A stretch of DNA of 64,000 nt from Hippophae tibetana (lineage: Eukaryota > Streptophyta > Magnoliopsida > Rosales > Elaeagnaceae). This document shows, one piece after another, positions 49,082-61,505 of the stretch (position 1 is its first letter; every line of letters starts with the position of its first letter). The stretch spans positions 87,343,816 to 87,407,815 of the forward strand of contig CM072801.1 of assembly GCA_037013495.1 (NCBI GenBank). The letters run 5' to 3'. The position numbers and the translations under genes are program-made. The notes under the pieces are model-generated. The model searched no databases, was not told the origin of the DNA, and worked only from the letters and a program-made list of their open reading frames with translations.

Positions 49082-51042
49082 TAGGATTCCAATTTGTTCA
49101 TCTTAGGCGTATTCTTAGTAACTCAATCATTCTTGTTCCTTTGAGTGCTAGGGTTCTTAGATTTACAGCAAAAGAGATTCGCATCGGTTGAAATCAATGG
49201 CTTTGTGGCTGAAAATAGTGTGTCTATCTTCACATATCTATTTTTTGAATTTTATTTTTAAAAGTTTCTTTCCACTGATGGTTTTCGGCTTTCTTAAGTC
49301 ACAAATTACAAAAAGAGAAAGAAATTTTGTCCTTAAAGTCTTTTGATTTTTTTCCATTCGGTTGACATTGTTTTCTACCTTGGATTTCATATCTTTGTTT
49401 TCTTTAAAATCTCGGTATCTTTTACTTTTCTTTGTTTTATGTTTTCAATGTTCTTTCTTCTTGAGAAAAACAATAGACCTAATGCAGTTCACAATGTAAA
49501 AACAAAAAGAATGTATTAATTGGGGTTTTAACTTAAAATTGCTATAACTTTTATTTTGTGCATCGAAATGACTACTATAATATATCAAATATGATGCTCG
49601 TTTCGATTCCTAAGAACGCACGGTAGCATAGTATATTTCCCCACTTTTGTCAACCCAAATTTCATGGTTCATACTAAATAATGACGCTTTAAACTTTGGT
49701 CGCACCTTATTTCATTGTAAACTTTTCTTGCCCTTTAGGATGCCAATTTGTTCATCTTAGGCGTATCCTTAGTAACTCAATCTTTCTTGTTCCTTTGAGT
49801 GCTAGGGTTCTTAGATTTACAGCAAAAGAGATTCGCATCGGTTGAAATCAATGGCTTTGTGGCTGAAAATAGGGTGTCTATCTTCACATATCTATTTTTT
49901 GAATTTTATTTTTAAAAGTTTCTTTCCATTGATGGTTTTCTGCTTTCTTAAGTCACAAATTACAAAAAGAGAAAGAAATTTTGTCCTTAAAGTCTTTTGT
50001 TTTTTTTTTCCATTCTGTTGACATTTTTTTCTACGTTGGATTTCATATCTTTGTTTTCTTAAAAATCTTGGTATCTTTTACTTTTTTTTATGTTTTCAAC
50101 GTTCTTTCTTCTTGAGAAAAACAATAGACCTAATGCAGTTCACAATGTAAAAACAAAAAGAATGTATTAATTGGGGTTTTAACTTAAAATTGCTATAACT
50201 TTTATTTTGTGCATCGAAATGACTACTATAATATATCAAATATGATGCTCGTTTCGATTCCTAAAAACGCACTGTAGCAATAGTATATTTCCCCACTTTT
50301 GTCAACCCAAATTTTATGGTTCATACTACATAATGACGCTTTAAACTTTGGTCGCACCTTATTTCATTGTAATCTTTTCTTGCCCTTTAGGATTCCAATT
50401 TGTTCATCTTAGGCGTATTCTTAGTAACTCAATCATTCTTGTTCCTTTGAGTGCTAGGGTTCTTAGATTTACAGCAAAAGAGATTCGCATCGGTTGAAAT
50501 CAATGGCTTTGTGGCTGAAAATAGTGTGTCTATCTTCACATATCTATTTTTTGAATTTTATTTTTAAAAGTTTCTTTCCACTGATGGTTTTCGGCTTTCT
50601 TAAGTCACAAATTACAAAAAGAGAAAGAAATTTTGTCCTTAAAGTCTTGTGATTTTTTTCCATTCGGTTGACATTGTTTTCTACCTTGGATTTCATATCT
50701 TTGTTTTCTTTAAAATCTCGGTATCTTTTACTTTTCTTTGTTTTATGTTTTCAATGTTCTTTCTTCTTGAGAAAAACAATAGACCTAATGCAGTTCACAA
50801 TGTAAAAACAAAAAGAATGTATTAATTGGGGTTTTAACTTAAAGTTGCTATAACTTTTATTTTGTGCATCGAAATGACTACTATAATATATCAAATATGA
50901 TGCTCGTTTCGATTCCTAAGAACGCACGGTAGCAATAGTATATTTCCCCACTTTTGTCAACCCAAATTTCATGGTTCATACTAAATAATGATGCTTTAAA
51001 CTTTGGTCGCACCTTATTTCATTGTAATATTTTCTTGCCCTT
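49082..51042. repeat. M76-M78 of block V
   Basis: Starts are 49082, 49736 and 50388. M76 has TTTTCGGCTTTC and a one-base deletion in GGTAGCATAGTATAT (about 49622-49635). M77 is short subclass with AATAGGGTGTC and CTAAAAACGCACTG. M78 has TTTTCGGCTTTC and a tail with TTAAAGTTGC, GATGCTTTAAAC and GTAATATTTTC, which is the tail later used by M81, M82 and M85. M76-M77 are echoed by M90-M91 14 monomers downstream. Confidence 0.8.
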
Positions 51043-53656
51043 TAGGATGCCAATTTGTTCATCTTAGGCGTATCCTTAGTAACTCAATCTTTCGTGTTCC
51101 TTTGAGTGCTAGGGTTCTTAGATTTACAGCAAAAGAGATTCGCATCGGTTGAAATCAATGGCTTTGTGGCTGAAAATAGTGTGTCTATCTTCACATATCT
51201 ATTTTTTGAATTTTATTTTTAAAAGTTTCTTTCCATTGATGGTTTTCTGCTTTCTTAAGTCACAAATTACAAAAAGAGAAAGAAATTTTGTCCTTAAAGT
51301 CTTTTGTTTTTTTTTCCATTCTGTTGACATTTTTTTCTACGTTGGATTTCATATCTTTGTTTTCTTAAAAATCTTGGTATCTTTTACTTTTTTTTTATGT
51401 TTTCAACGTTCTTTCTTCTTGAGAAAAACAATAGACCTAATGCAGTTCACAGTGTAAAAACAAAAAGAATGTATTAATTGGGGTTTTAACTTAAAATTGC
51501 TATAACTTTTATTTTGTGCATCGAAATGACTACTATAATATATCAAATATGATGCTCGTTTCGATTCCTAAGAACGCACGGTAGCAATAGTATATTTCCC
51601 CACTTTTGTCAACCCAAATTTTATGGTTCATACTACATAATGACGCTTTAAACTTTGGTCGCACCTTATTTCATTGTAATCTTTTCTTGCCCTTTAGGAT
51701 TCCAATTTGTTCATCTTAGGCATATTCTTAGTAACTCAATCATTCTTGTTCCTTTGAGTGCTAGGGTTCTTAGATTTACAGCAAATGAGATTCGCATCGG
51801 TTGAAATCAATGGCTTTGTGGCTGAAAATAGTGTGTCTATCTTCACATATCTATTTTTTGAATTTTATTTTTAAACGTTTCTTTCCACTGATGGTTTTCT
51901 GCTTTCTTAAGTCACAAATTACAAAAAGAGAAAGAAATTTTGTCCTTAAAGTCTTGTGATATTTTTCCATTCGGTTGACATTGTTTTCTACCTTGGATTT
52001 CATATCTTTGTTTTCTTTAACATCTCGGTATCTTTTACTTTTCTTTGTTTTATGTTTTCAATGTTTTTTCTTCTTGAGAAAAACAATAGACCTAATGCAG
52101 TTCACAATGTAAAAACAAAAAGAATGTATTAATTGGGGTTTTAACTTAAAATTGTTATAACTTTTAATTTGTGCATCGTAATGACTACTATAATATATCA
52201 AATATGAAGCTTGTTTCGATTCCTAAGAACGCACCGTAGCAATCGTATATTTCCCCATTTTTGTCAACCCAAATTTCATGCTTCATACTACATAATGACG
52301 TCTTAAACTTTGGTCGCATCTTAATTCATTGTGAATTTTTCTTGCTCTTTAGGATTCCAATTTGTTTATCTTAGGCGTATTCTTAGTAACTTAATCTTTC
52401 TTGTTCCTTTGAGTGCTAGGGTTCTTAGATTTACAGCAAAAGAGATTCGCATCGGTTGAAATCAATGGCTTTGTGGCTGAAAATAGTGTGTCTATCTTCA
52501 CATATCTATTTTTTGAATTTTATTTTTAAAAGTTTCTTTCCACTGATGGTTTTCGGCTTTCTTAAGTCACAAATTACAAAAAGAGAAAGAAATTTTGTCC
52601 TTAAAGTCTTGTGATTTTTTTCCATTCGGTTGACATTGTTTTCTACCTTGGATTTCATATCTTTGTTTTCTTTAAAATCTCGGTATCTTTTACTTTTCTT
52701 TGTTTTATGTTTTCAATGTTCTTTCTTCTTGAGAAAAACAATAGACCTAATGCAGTTCACAATGTAAAAACAAAAAGAATGTATTAATTGGGGTTTTAAC
52801 TTAAAGTTGCTATAACTTTTATTTTGTGCATCGAAATGACTACTATAATATATCAAATATGATGCTCGTTTCGATTCCTAAGAACGCACGGTAGCAATAG
52901 TATATTTCCCCACTTTTGTCAACCCAAATTTCATGGTTCATACTAAATAATGATGCTTTAAACTTTGGTCGCACCTTATTTCATTGTAATATTTTCTTGC
53001 CCTTTAGGATGCCAATTTGTTCATCTTAGGCGTATCCTTAGTAACTCAATCTTTCGTGTTCCTTTGAGTGCTAGGGTTCTTAGATTTACAGCAAAAGAGA
53101 TTCGCATCGGTTGAAATCAATGGCTTTGTGGCTGAAAATAGTGTGTCTATCTTCACATATCTATTTTTTGAATTTTATTTTTAAAAGTTTCTTTCCATTG
53201 ATGGTTTTCTGCTTTCTTAAGTCACAAATTACAAAAAGAGAAAGAAATTTTGTCCTTAAAGTCTTTTGTTTTTTTTTCCATTCTGTTGACATTTTTTTCT
53301 ACGTTGGATTTCATATCTTTGTTTTCTTAAAAATCTTGGTATCTTTTACTTTTTTTTTATGTTTTCAACGTTCTTTCTTCTTGAGAAAAACAATAGACCT
53401 AATGCAGTTCACAGTGTAAAAACAAAAAGAATGTATTAATTGGGGTTTTAACTTAAAATTGCTATAACTTTTATTTTGTGCATCGAAATGACTACTATAA
53501 TATATCAAATATGATGCTCGTTTCGATTCCTAAGAACGCACGGTAGCAATAGTATATTTCCCCACTTTTGTCAACCCAAATTTCATGGTTCATACTAAAT
53601 AATGATGCTTTAAACTTTGGTCGCACCTTATTTCATTGTAATATTTTCTTGCCCTT
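51043..53656. repeat. Block V tetramer, copy 1 (M79-M82, 2,614 bp)
   Basis: Starts are 51043, 51695, 52350 and 53005. Type b (M79, M82) is short subclass with CTTTCGTGTTCC. Type c (M80) has GGCATATTC, CAGCAAATGAG, TTAAACGTTTC and TAACATCTCGG, with a HindIII-bearing tail. Type a' (M81) has TTTTCGGCTTTC and the TTAAAGTTGC tail. M82 has a b head but an a' tail, so it is followed by another b monomer rather than c. Without that hybrid the order would be a plain b-c-a trimer. Confidence 0.9.
52165..52394. repeat. HindIII-bearing tail haplotype, M80/M81
   Basis: AAGCTT lies at 52207-52212. The copy is of the M58 type (GCAATCGTATAT, CCCCATTTTTG) and is joined to a type c head. The haplotype has therefore been exchanged between different monomer heads. 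Confidence 0.85.
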
Positions 53657-56270
53657 TAGGATGCCAATTTGTTCATCTTAGGCGTATCCTTAGTAACTCA
53701 ATCTTTCGTGTTCCTTTGAGTGCTAGGGTTCTTAGATTTACAGCAAAAGAGATTCGCATCGGTTGAAATCAATGGCTTTGTGGCTGAAAATAGTGTGTCT
53801 ATCTTCACATATCTATTTTTTGAATTTTATTTTTAAAAGTTTCTTTCCATTGATGGTTTTCTGCTTTCTTAAGTCACAAATTACAAAAAGAGAAAGAAAT
53901 TTTGTCCTTAAAGTCTTTTGTTTTTTTTTCCATTCTGTTGACATTTTTTTCTACGTTGGATTTCATATCTTTGTTTTCTTAAAAATCTTGGTATCTTTTA
54001 CTTTTTTTTTATGTTTTCAACGTTCTTTCTTCTTGAGAAAAACAATAGACCTAATGCAGTTCACAGTGTAAAAACAAAAAGAATGTATTAATTGGGGTTT
54101 TAACTTAAAATTGCTATAACTTTTATTTTGTGCATCGAAATGACTACTATAATATATCAAATATGATGCTCGTTTCGATTCCTAAGAACGCACGGTAGCA
54201 ATAGTATATTTCCCCACTTTTGTCAACCCAAATTTTATGGTTCATACTACATAATGACGCTTTAAACTTTGGTCGCACCTTATTTCATTGTAATCTTTTC
54301 TTGCCCTTTAGGATTCCAATTTGTTCATCTTAGGCATATTCTTAGTAACTCAATCATTCTTGTTCCTTTGAGTGCTAGGGTTCTTAGATTTACAGCAAAT
54401 GAGATTCGCATCGGTTGAAATCAATGGCTTTGTGGCTGAAAATAGTGTGTCTATCTTCACATATCTATTTTTTGAATTTTATTTTTAAACGTTTCTTTCC
54501 ACTGATGGTTTTCTGCTTTCTTAAGTCACAAATTACAAAAAGAGAAAGAAATTTTGTCCTTAAAGTCTTGTGATATTTTTCCATTCGGTTGACATTGTTT
54601 TCTACCTTGGATTTCATATCTTTGTTTTCTTTAACATCTCGGTATCTTTTACTTTTCTTTGTTTTATGTTTTCAATGTTTTTTCTTCTTGAGAAAAACAA
54701 TAGACCTAATGCAGTTCACAATGTAAAAACAAAAAGAATGTATTAATTGGGGTTTTAACTTAAAATTGTTATAACTTTTAATTTGTGCATCGTAATGACT
54801 ACTATAATATATCAAATATGAAGCTTGTTTCGATTCCTAAGAACGCACCGTAGCAATCGTATATTTCCCCATTTTTGTCAACCCAAATTTCATGCTTCAT
54901 ACTACATAATGACGTCTTAAACTTTGGTCGCATCTTAATTCATTGTGAATTTTTCTTGCTCTTTAGGATTCCAATTTGTTTATCTTAGGCGTATTCTTAG
55001 TAACTTAATCTTTCTTGTTCCTTTGAGTGCTAGGGTTCTTAGATTTACAGCAAAAGAGATTCGCATCGGTTGAAATCAATGGCTTTGTGGCTGAAAATAG
55101 TGTGTCTATCTTCACATATCTATTTTTTGAATTTTATTTTTAAAAGTTTCTTTCCACTGATGGTTTTCGGCTTTCTTAAGTCACAAATTACAAAAAGAGA
55201 AAGAAATTTTGTCCTTAAAGTCTTGTGATTTTTTTCCATTCGGTTGACATTGTTTTCTACCTTGGATTTCATATCTTTGTTTTCTTTAAAATCTCGGTAT
55301 CTTTTACTTTTCTTTGTTTTATGTTTTCAATGTTCTTTCTTCTTGAGAAAAACAATAGACCTAATGCAGTTCACAATGTAAAAACAAAAAGAATGTATTA
55401 ATTGGGGTTTTAACTTAAAGTTGCTATAACTTTTATTTTGTGCATCGAAATGACTACTATAATATATCAAATATGATGCTCGTTTCGATTCCTAAGAACG
55501 CACGGTAGCAATAGTATATTTCCCCACTTTTGTCAACCCAAATTTCATGGTTCATACTAAATAATGATGCTTTAAACTTTGGTCGCACCTTATTTCATTG
55601 TAATATTTTCTTGCCCTTTAGGATGCCAATTTGTTCATCTTAGGCGTATCCTTAGTAACTCAATCTTTCGTGTTCCTTTGAGTGCTAGGGTTCTTAGATT
55701 TACAGCAAAAGAGATTCGCATCGGTTGAAATCAATGGCTTTGTGGCTGAAAATAGTGTGTCTATCTTCACATATCTATTTTTTGAATTTTATTTTTAAAA
55801 GTTTCTTTCCATTGATGGTTTTCTGCTTTCTTAAGTCACAAATTACAAAAAGAGAAAGAAATTTTGTCCTTAAAGTCTTTTGTTTTTTTTTCCATTCTGT
55901 TGACATTTTTTTCTACGTTGGATTTCATATCTTTGTTTTCTTAAAAATCTTGGTATCTTTTACTTTTTTTTTATGTTTTCAACGTTCTTTCTTCTTGAGA
56001 AAAACAATAGACCTAATGCAGTTCACAGTGTAAAAACAAAAAGAATGTATTAATTGGGGTTTTAACTTAAAATTGCTATAACTTTTATTTTGTGCATCGA
56101 AATGACTACTATAATATATCAAATATGATGCTCGTTTCGATTCCTAAGAACGCACGGTAGCAATAGTATATTTCCCCACTTTTGTCAACCCAAATTTTAT
56201 GGTTCATACTACATAATGACGCTTTAAACTTTGGTCGCACCTTATTTCATTGTAATCTTTTCTTGCCCTT
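53657..56270. repeat. Block V tetramer, copy 2 (M83-M86, 2,614 bp)
   Basis: Starts are 53657, 54309, 54964 and 55619. Types b-c-a'-b repeat the preceding 2,614 bp with no difference that I noticed over the first three units. The last unit M86 keeps the normal b tail (TTTTATGG, ACTACATAATGACG) and is followed by c (M87). This is one of the youngest-looking duplications in the window. Confidence 0.92.
54779..55008. repeat. HindIII-bearing tail haplotype, M84/M85
   Basis: AAGCTT lies at 54821-54826. It repeats the M80 copy at 2,614 bp as part of the block V tetramer. Confidence 0.85.
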
Positions 56271-56925
56271 TAGGATTCCAATTTGTTCATCTTAGGCATA
56301 TTCTTAGTAACTCAATCATTCTTGTTCCTTTGAGTGCTAGGGTTCTTAGATTTACAGCAAATGAGATTCGCATCGGTTGAAATCAATGGCTTTGTGGCTG
56401 AAAATAGTGTGTCTATCTTCACATATCTATTTTTTGAATTTTATTTTTAAACGTTTCTTTCCACTGATGGTTTTCTGCTTTCTTAAGTCACAAATTACAA
56501 AAAGAGAAAGAAATTTTGTCCTTAAAGTCTTGTGATATTTTTCCATTCGGTTGACATTGTTTTCTACCTTGGATTTCATATCTTTGTTTTCTTTAACATC
56601 TCGGTATCTTTTACTTTTCTTTGTTTTATGTTTTCAATGTTTTTTCTTCTTGAGAAAAACAATAGACCTAATGCAGTTCACAATGTAAAAACAAAAAGAA
56701 TGTATTAATTGGGGTTTTAACTTAAAATTGCTATAACTTTTATTTTGTGCATCGAAATGACTAATATAATATATCAAATATGATGCTCGTTTCGATTCCT
56801 AAGAACGCACGGTAGCAATAGTATATTTCCCCACTTTTGTCAACCCAAATTTCATGGTTCATACTCAATAATGACGCTTTAAACTTTGGTCGCACCTTAT
56901 TTCATAGTAATCTTTTCTTGCCCTT
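56271..56925. repeat. M87, type c head with a new tail
   Basis: The head repeats type c (GGCATATTC, CAGCAAATGAG, TTAAACGTTTC, TAACATCTCGG). The tail does not carry the HindIII haplotype of M80 and M84. It reads GACTAATATAAT, ACTCAATAATG and TCATAGTAATC instead. The GACTAATATAAT variant appears again in M94 (about 61339-61350). The switch marks the end of the block V higher-order repeat. Confidence 0.8.
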
Positions 56926-59900
56926 TAGGATGCCAATTTGTTCATCTTAGGCGTATCCTTAGTAAATCAATATTTCTTGTTCCTTTGAGTGCTAGGGTTC
57001 TTAGATTTACAGCAAAAGAGATTCGCATCGGTTGAAATCAATGGCTTTGTGGCTGAAAATAGTGTGTCTATCTTCACATATCTATTTTTTGAATTTTATT
57101 TTTAAAAGTTTCTTTCCATTGATGGTTTTCTGCTTTCTTAAGTCACAAATTACAAAAAGAGAAAGAAATTTTGTCCTTAAAGTCTTGTGTTCTTTTTCCA
57201 TTCTGTTGACATTGTTTTCTACGTTGCATTTCATATCTTTGTTTTCTTTAAAATCTCGGTATCTTTTACTTTTCTTTGTTTTATGTTATCAACGTTCTTT
57301 CTTCTTGAGAAAAACAATAGTCCTAATGCAGTTCACAATGTAAAAACAAAAAGAATGTATTAATTGGGGTTTTAACTTAAAATTGCTATAACTTTTAATT
57401 TGTGCATCGTAATGACTACTATAATATATCAAATATGAAGCTTGTTTCGATTCCTAAGAACGCACCGTAGCAATAGTATATTTTCCCACTTTTGTCAACC
57501 CAAATTTCATGCTTCATACTACATAATGACGTCTTAAACTTTGGTCGCATCTTAATTCATTGTGAATTTTTCTTGCTCTTTAGGATTCCAATTTGTTTAT
57601 CTTAGGCGTATTCTTAGTAACTCAATCTTTCTTGTTCCTTTGAGTGCCAGGGTTCGTAGATTTACAGGAAAAGAGATTCACATCGGTTGGAATCATAGGC
57701 TTTCTTGCTGAAAATAATGTGTCTATCTTCACATATATATTTTTTGAATTTTATTTTTAAAAGTTTCTTTCCTTTGATGGTTTTCTGCTTTCTTAAGTCA
57801 CAAATTACAAAAAGAGAAAGAAATTTTGTCCTCAAAGTCTTTTGTTTTTTTTCCATTCGGTTGACATTGTTTTCTAAATTGGATTTCATATCTTTGTTTT
57901 CTTTAAAATCTCGGTATCTTTTACTTTTCTTTGTTTTATGTTTTCAACGTTCTTTCTTCTTGAGAAAAACAATAGACCTAATGCAGTTCACAATGTAAAA
58001 ACAAAGAGAAGGTATGTATTGGGGTTTTAACTTAAAATTGCTATAACTTTTATTTGGTGCATCGAAATGACTACTATAATATATCAAATATGATGCTCGT
58101 TTCGATTCCTAAGAACGCACGGTAGCAATAGTATATTTCCCCACTTTTGTCAACCCAAATTTCATGGTTCATACTAAATAATGACGCTTTAAACTTTGGT
58201 CGCACCTTATTTCTTTGTAATCTTTTCTTGCCCTTTAGGATTCCAATTTGTTCATCTTAGGCGTATCTTTAGTAACTCAATCTTTCTTGTTCCTTTGAGT
58301 GCTAGGGTTCTTAGATTTACAGCAAAAGAGATTCGCATCGGTTGAAATCAATGGCTTTGTGGCTGAAAATAGTGTCTCTATCTTCACATATCTATTTTTT
58401 GAATTTTATTTTTAAAAGTTTCTTTCCACTGATGGTTTTCTGCTTTCTTAAGTCACAAATTACAAAAAGAGAAAGAAATTTTGTCCTTAAAGTCTTGTGA
58501 TTTTTTTCCATTCGGTTGACATTGTTTTCTACCTTGGATTTCATATCTTTGTTTTCTTTAAAATCTCGGTATCTTTTACTTTTCTTTGTTTTATGTTTTC
58601 AATGTTCTTTCTTCTTGAGAAAAACAATAGACCTAATGCAGTTCACAATGTAAAAACAAAAAGAATGTATTAATTGGGGTTTTAACTTAAAATTGCTATA
58701 ACTTTTATTTTGTGCATCGAAATGACTACTATAATATATCAAATATGATGCTCGTTTCGATTCCTAAGAACGCACGGTAGCATAGTATATTTCCCCACTT
58801 TTGTCAACCCAAATTTCATGGTTCATACTAAATAATGACGCTTTAAACTTTGGTCGCACCTTATTTCATTGTAAACTTTTCTTGCCCTTTAGGATGCCAA
58901 TTTGTTCATCTTAGGCGTATCCTTAGTAACTCAATCTTTCTTGTTCCTTTGAGTGCTAGGGTTCTTAGATTTACAGCAAAAGAGATTCGCATCGGTTGAA
59001 ATCAATGGCTTTGTGGCTGAAAATAGGGTGTCTATCTTCACATATCTATTTTTTGAATTTTATATTTAAAAGTTTCTTTCCATTGATGGTTTTCTGCTTT
59101 CTTAAGTCACAAATTACAAAAAGAGAAAGAAATTTTGTCCTTAAAGTCTTTTGTTTTTTTTCCCATTCTGTTGACATTTTTTTCTACGTTGGATTTCATA
59201 TCTTTGTTTTCTTAAAAATCTTGGTATCTTTTACTTTTTTTTTATGTTTTCAACGTTCTTTCTTCTTGAGAAAAACAATAGACCTAATGCAGTTCACAGT
59301 GTAAAAACAAAAAGAATGTATTAATTGGGGTTTTAACTTAAAATTGCTATAACTTTTATTTTGTGCATCGAAATGACTACTATAATATATCAAATATGAT
59401 GCTCGTTTCGATTCCTAAGAACGCACGGTAGCAATAGTATATTTCCCCACTTTTGTCAACCCAAATTTTATGGTTCATACTACATAATGACGCTTTAAAC
59501 TTTGGTCGCACCTTATTTCATTGTAATCTTTTCTTGCCCTTTAGGATTCCAATTTGTTCATCTTAGGCGTATTCTTAGTAACTCAATCATTCTTGTTCCT
59601 TTGAGTGCTAGGGTTCTTAGATTTACAGGAAAAGAGATTCGCATCGGTTGAAATCAATGGCTTTGTGGCTGAAAATAGTGTGTCTATCTTCACATATCTA
59701 TTTTTTGAATTTTATTTTTAAAAGTTTCTTTCCATTGATGGTTTTCTGCTTTCTTAAGTCACAAATTACAAAAAGAGAAAGAAATTTTGTCATTAAAGTC
59801 TTGTGATTTTTTTCTATTCGGTTGACATTGTTTTCTACCTTGGATTTCATATCTTTGTTTTCTTTAAAATCTCGGTATCTTTTACTTTTCTTTTTTTTAT

Positions 59901-61505
59901 GTTTTCAATGTTCTTTCTTCTTGAGAAAAACAATAGACCTAATGCAGTTCACAATGTAAAAACAAAAAGAATGTATTAATTGGGGTTTTAACTTAAAATT
60001 GCTATAACTTTTATTTTGTGCATCGAAATGACTACTATAATATATCAAATATGATGCTCGTTTCGATTCCTAAGAACGCACGGTAGCAATAGTATATTTC
60101 CCGACTTTTGTCAACCCAAATTTCATGGTTCATACTAAATAATGATGCTTTAAACTTTGGTCGCACCTTATTTCATTGTAATCTTTTCTTGCCCTTTAGG
60201 ATGCCAATTTGTTCATCTTAGGCGTATCCTTAGTAACTCAATCTTTCTTGTTCCTTTGAGTGCTAGGGTTCTTAGATTTACAGCAAAAGAGATTCCGATC
60301 GGTTGAAATCAATGGCTTTGTGGCTGAAAATAGTGTGTCTATCTTCACATATCTATTTTTTGAATTTTATTTTTAAAAGTTTCTTTCCATTGATGGTTTT
60401 CTTCTTTCTTAAGTCACAAATTACAAAAAGAGAAAGAAATTTTGTCCTCAAAGTCTTTTGTTTTTTTTTCCATTCGGTTGACATTGTTTTCTAAATTGGA
60501 TTTCATATCTTTGTTTTCTTTAAAATCTCGGTATCTTTTACTTTTCTTTGTTTTATGTTTTCAACGTTCTTTCTTCTTGAGAAAAACAATAGACCTAATG
60601 CAGTTCACAATGTAAAAACAAAAAGAAGGTATGTATTGGGGTTTTAACTTAAAATTGCTATAACTTTTATTTTGTGCATCGAAATGACTACTATAATATA
60701 TCAAATATGATGCTCGTTTCGATCCCTAAGAACGCACGGTAGCAATAGTATATTTCCCCACTTTTGTCAACCCAAATTTCATGGTTCATACTAAATAATG
60801 ACGCTTTAAACTTTGGTCGCACCTTATTTCATTGTAATCTTTTCTTGCCCTTTAGGAGGCCAATTTGTTCATCTTAGGCGTATCCTTAGTAACTCAATCT
60901 TTCTTGTTCCTTTGAGTGCTAGGGTTCTTAGATTTACAGCAAAAGAGATTCGCCTCGGTTGAAATCAATAGCTTTGTGGCTGAAAATAGTGTGTCTATCT
61001 TCACATATCTATTTTTTGAATTTTATTTTTAAAAGTTTCTTTCCATTGATGGTTTTCTGCTTTCTTAAGTCACAAATTACAAAAAGAGAAAGAAATTTTG
61101 TCCTTAAAGTCTTTTGTTTTTTTTTTCCATTCTGTTGACATTTTTTTCTACGTTGGATTTCATATCTTTGTTTTCTTAAAAATCTTGGTATCTTTTACTT
61201 TTTTTTTATGTTTTCAACGTTCTTTCTTCTTGAGAAAAACAATAGACCTAATGCAGTTCACAATGTAAAAACAAAAAGAATGTATTAATTGGGGTTTTAA
61301 CTTAAAATTGCTATAACTTTTATTTTGTGCATCGAAATGACTAATATAATATATCAAATATGATGCTCGTTTCGATTCCTAAGAACGCACGGTAGGAAAA
61401 GTATATTTCCCCACTTTTGTCAACCCAAATTTCATGGTTCATACTAAATAATGACGCTTTAAACTTTGGTCGCACCTTATTTCATTGTAATCTTTTCTTG
61501 CCCTT
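56926..61505. repeat. Block VI mixed monomers M88-M94
   Basis: Starts are 56926, 57581, 58236, 58890, 59542, 60197 and 60853. M88 and M89 echo M66 and M67, and M89 is the only class 2 head after 43.9 kb. M90 and M91 echo M76 and M77, with the shared GGTAGCATAG deletion and AATAGGGTGTC. M93 has GATTCCGATCGG and a GGTATGTATTGG tail. M94 starts with GGAGGCC and is short subclass. No regular higher-order period is seen in this stretch. It looks like segments drawn from blocks IV and V. Confidence 0.8.
57396..57625. repeat. HindIII-bearing tail haplotype, M88/M89
   Basis: AAGCTT lies at 57438-57443. The copy keeps GCAATAGTATAT as in M66 but reads TTTTCCCAC at the usual TTCCCCAC. This supports common ancestry of M66-M67 and M88-M89. 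Confidence 0.82.
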
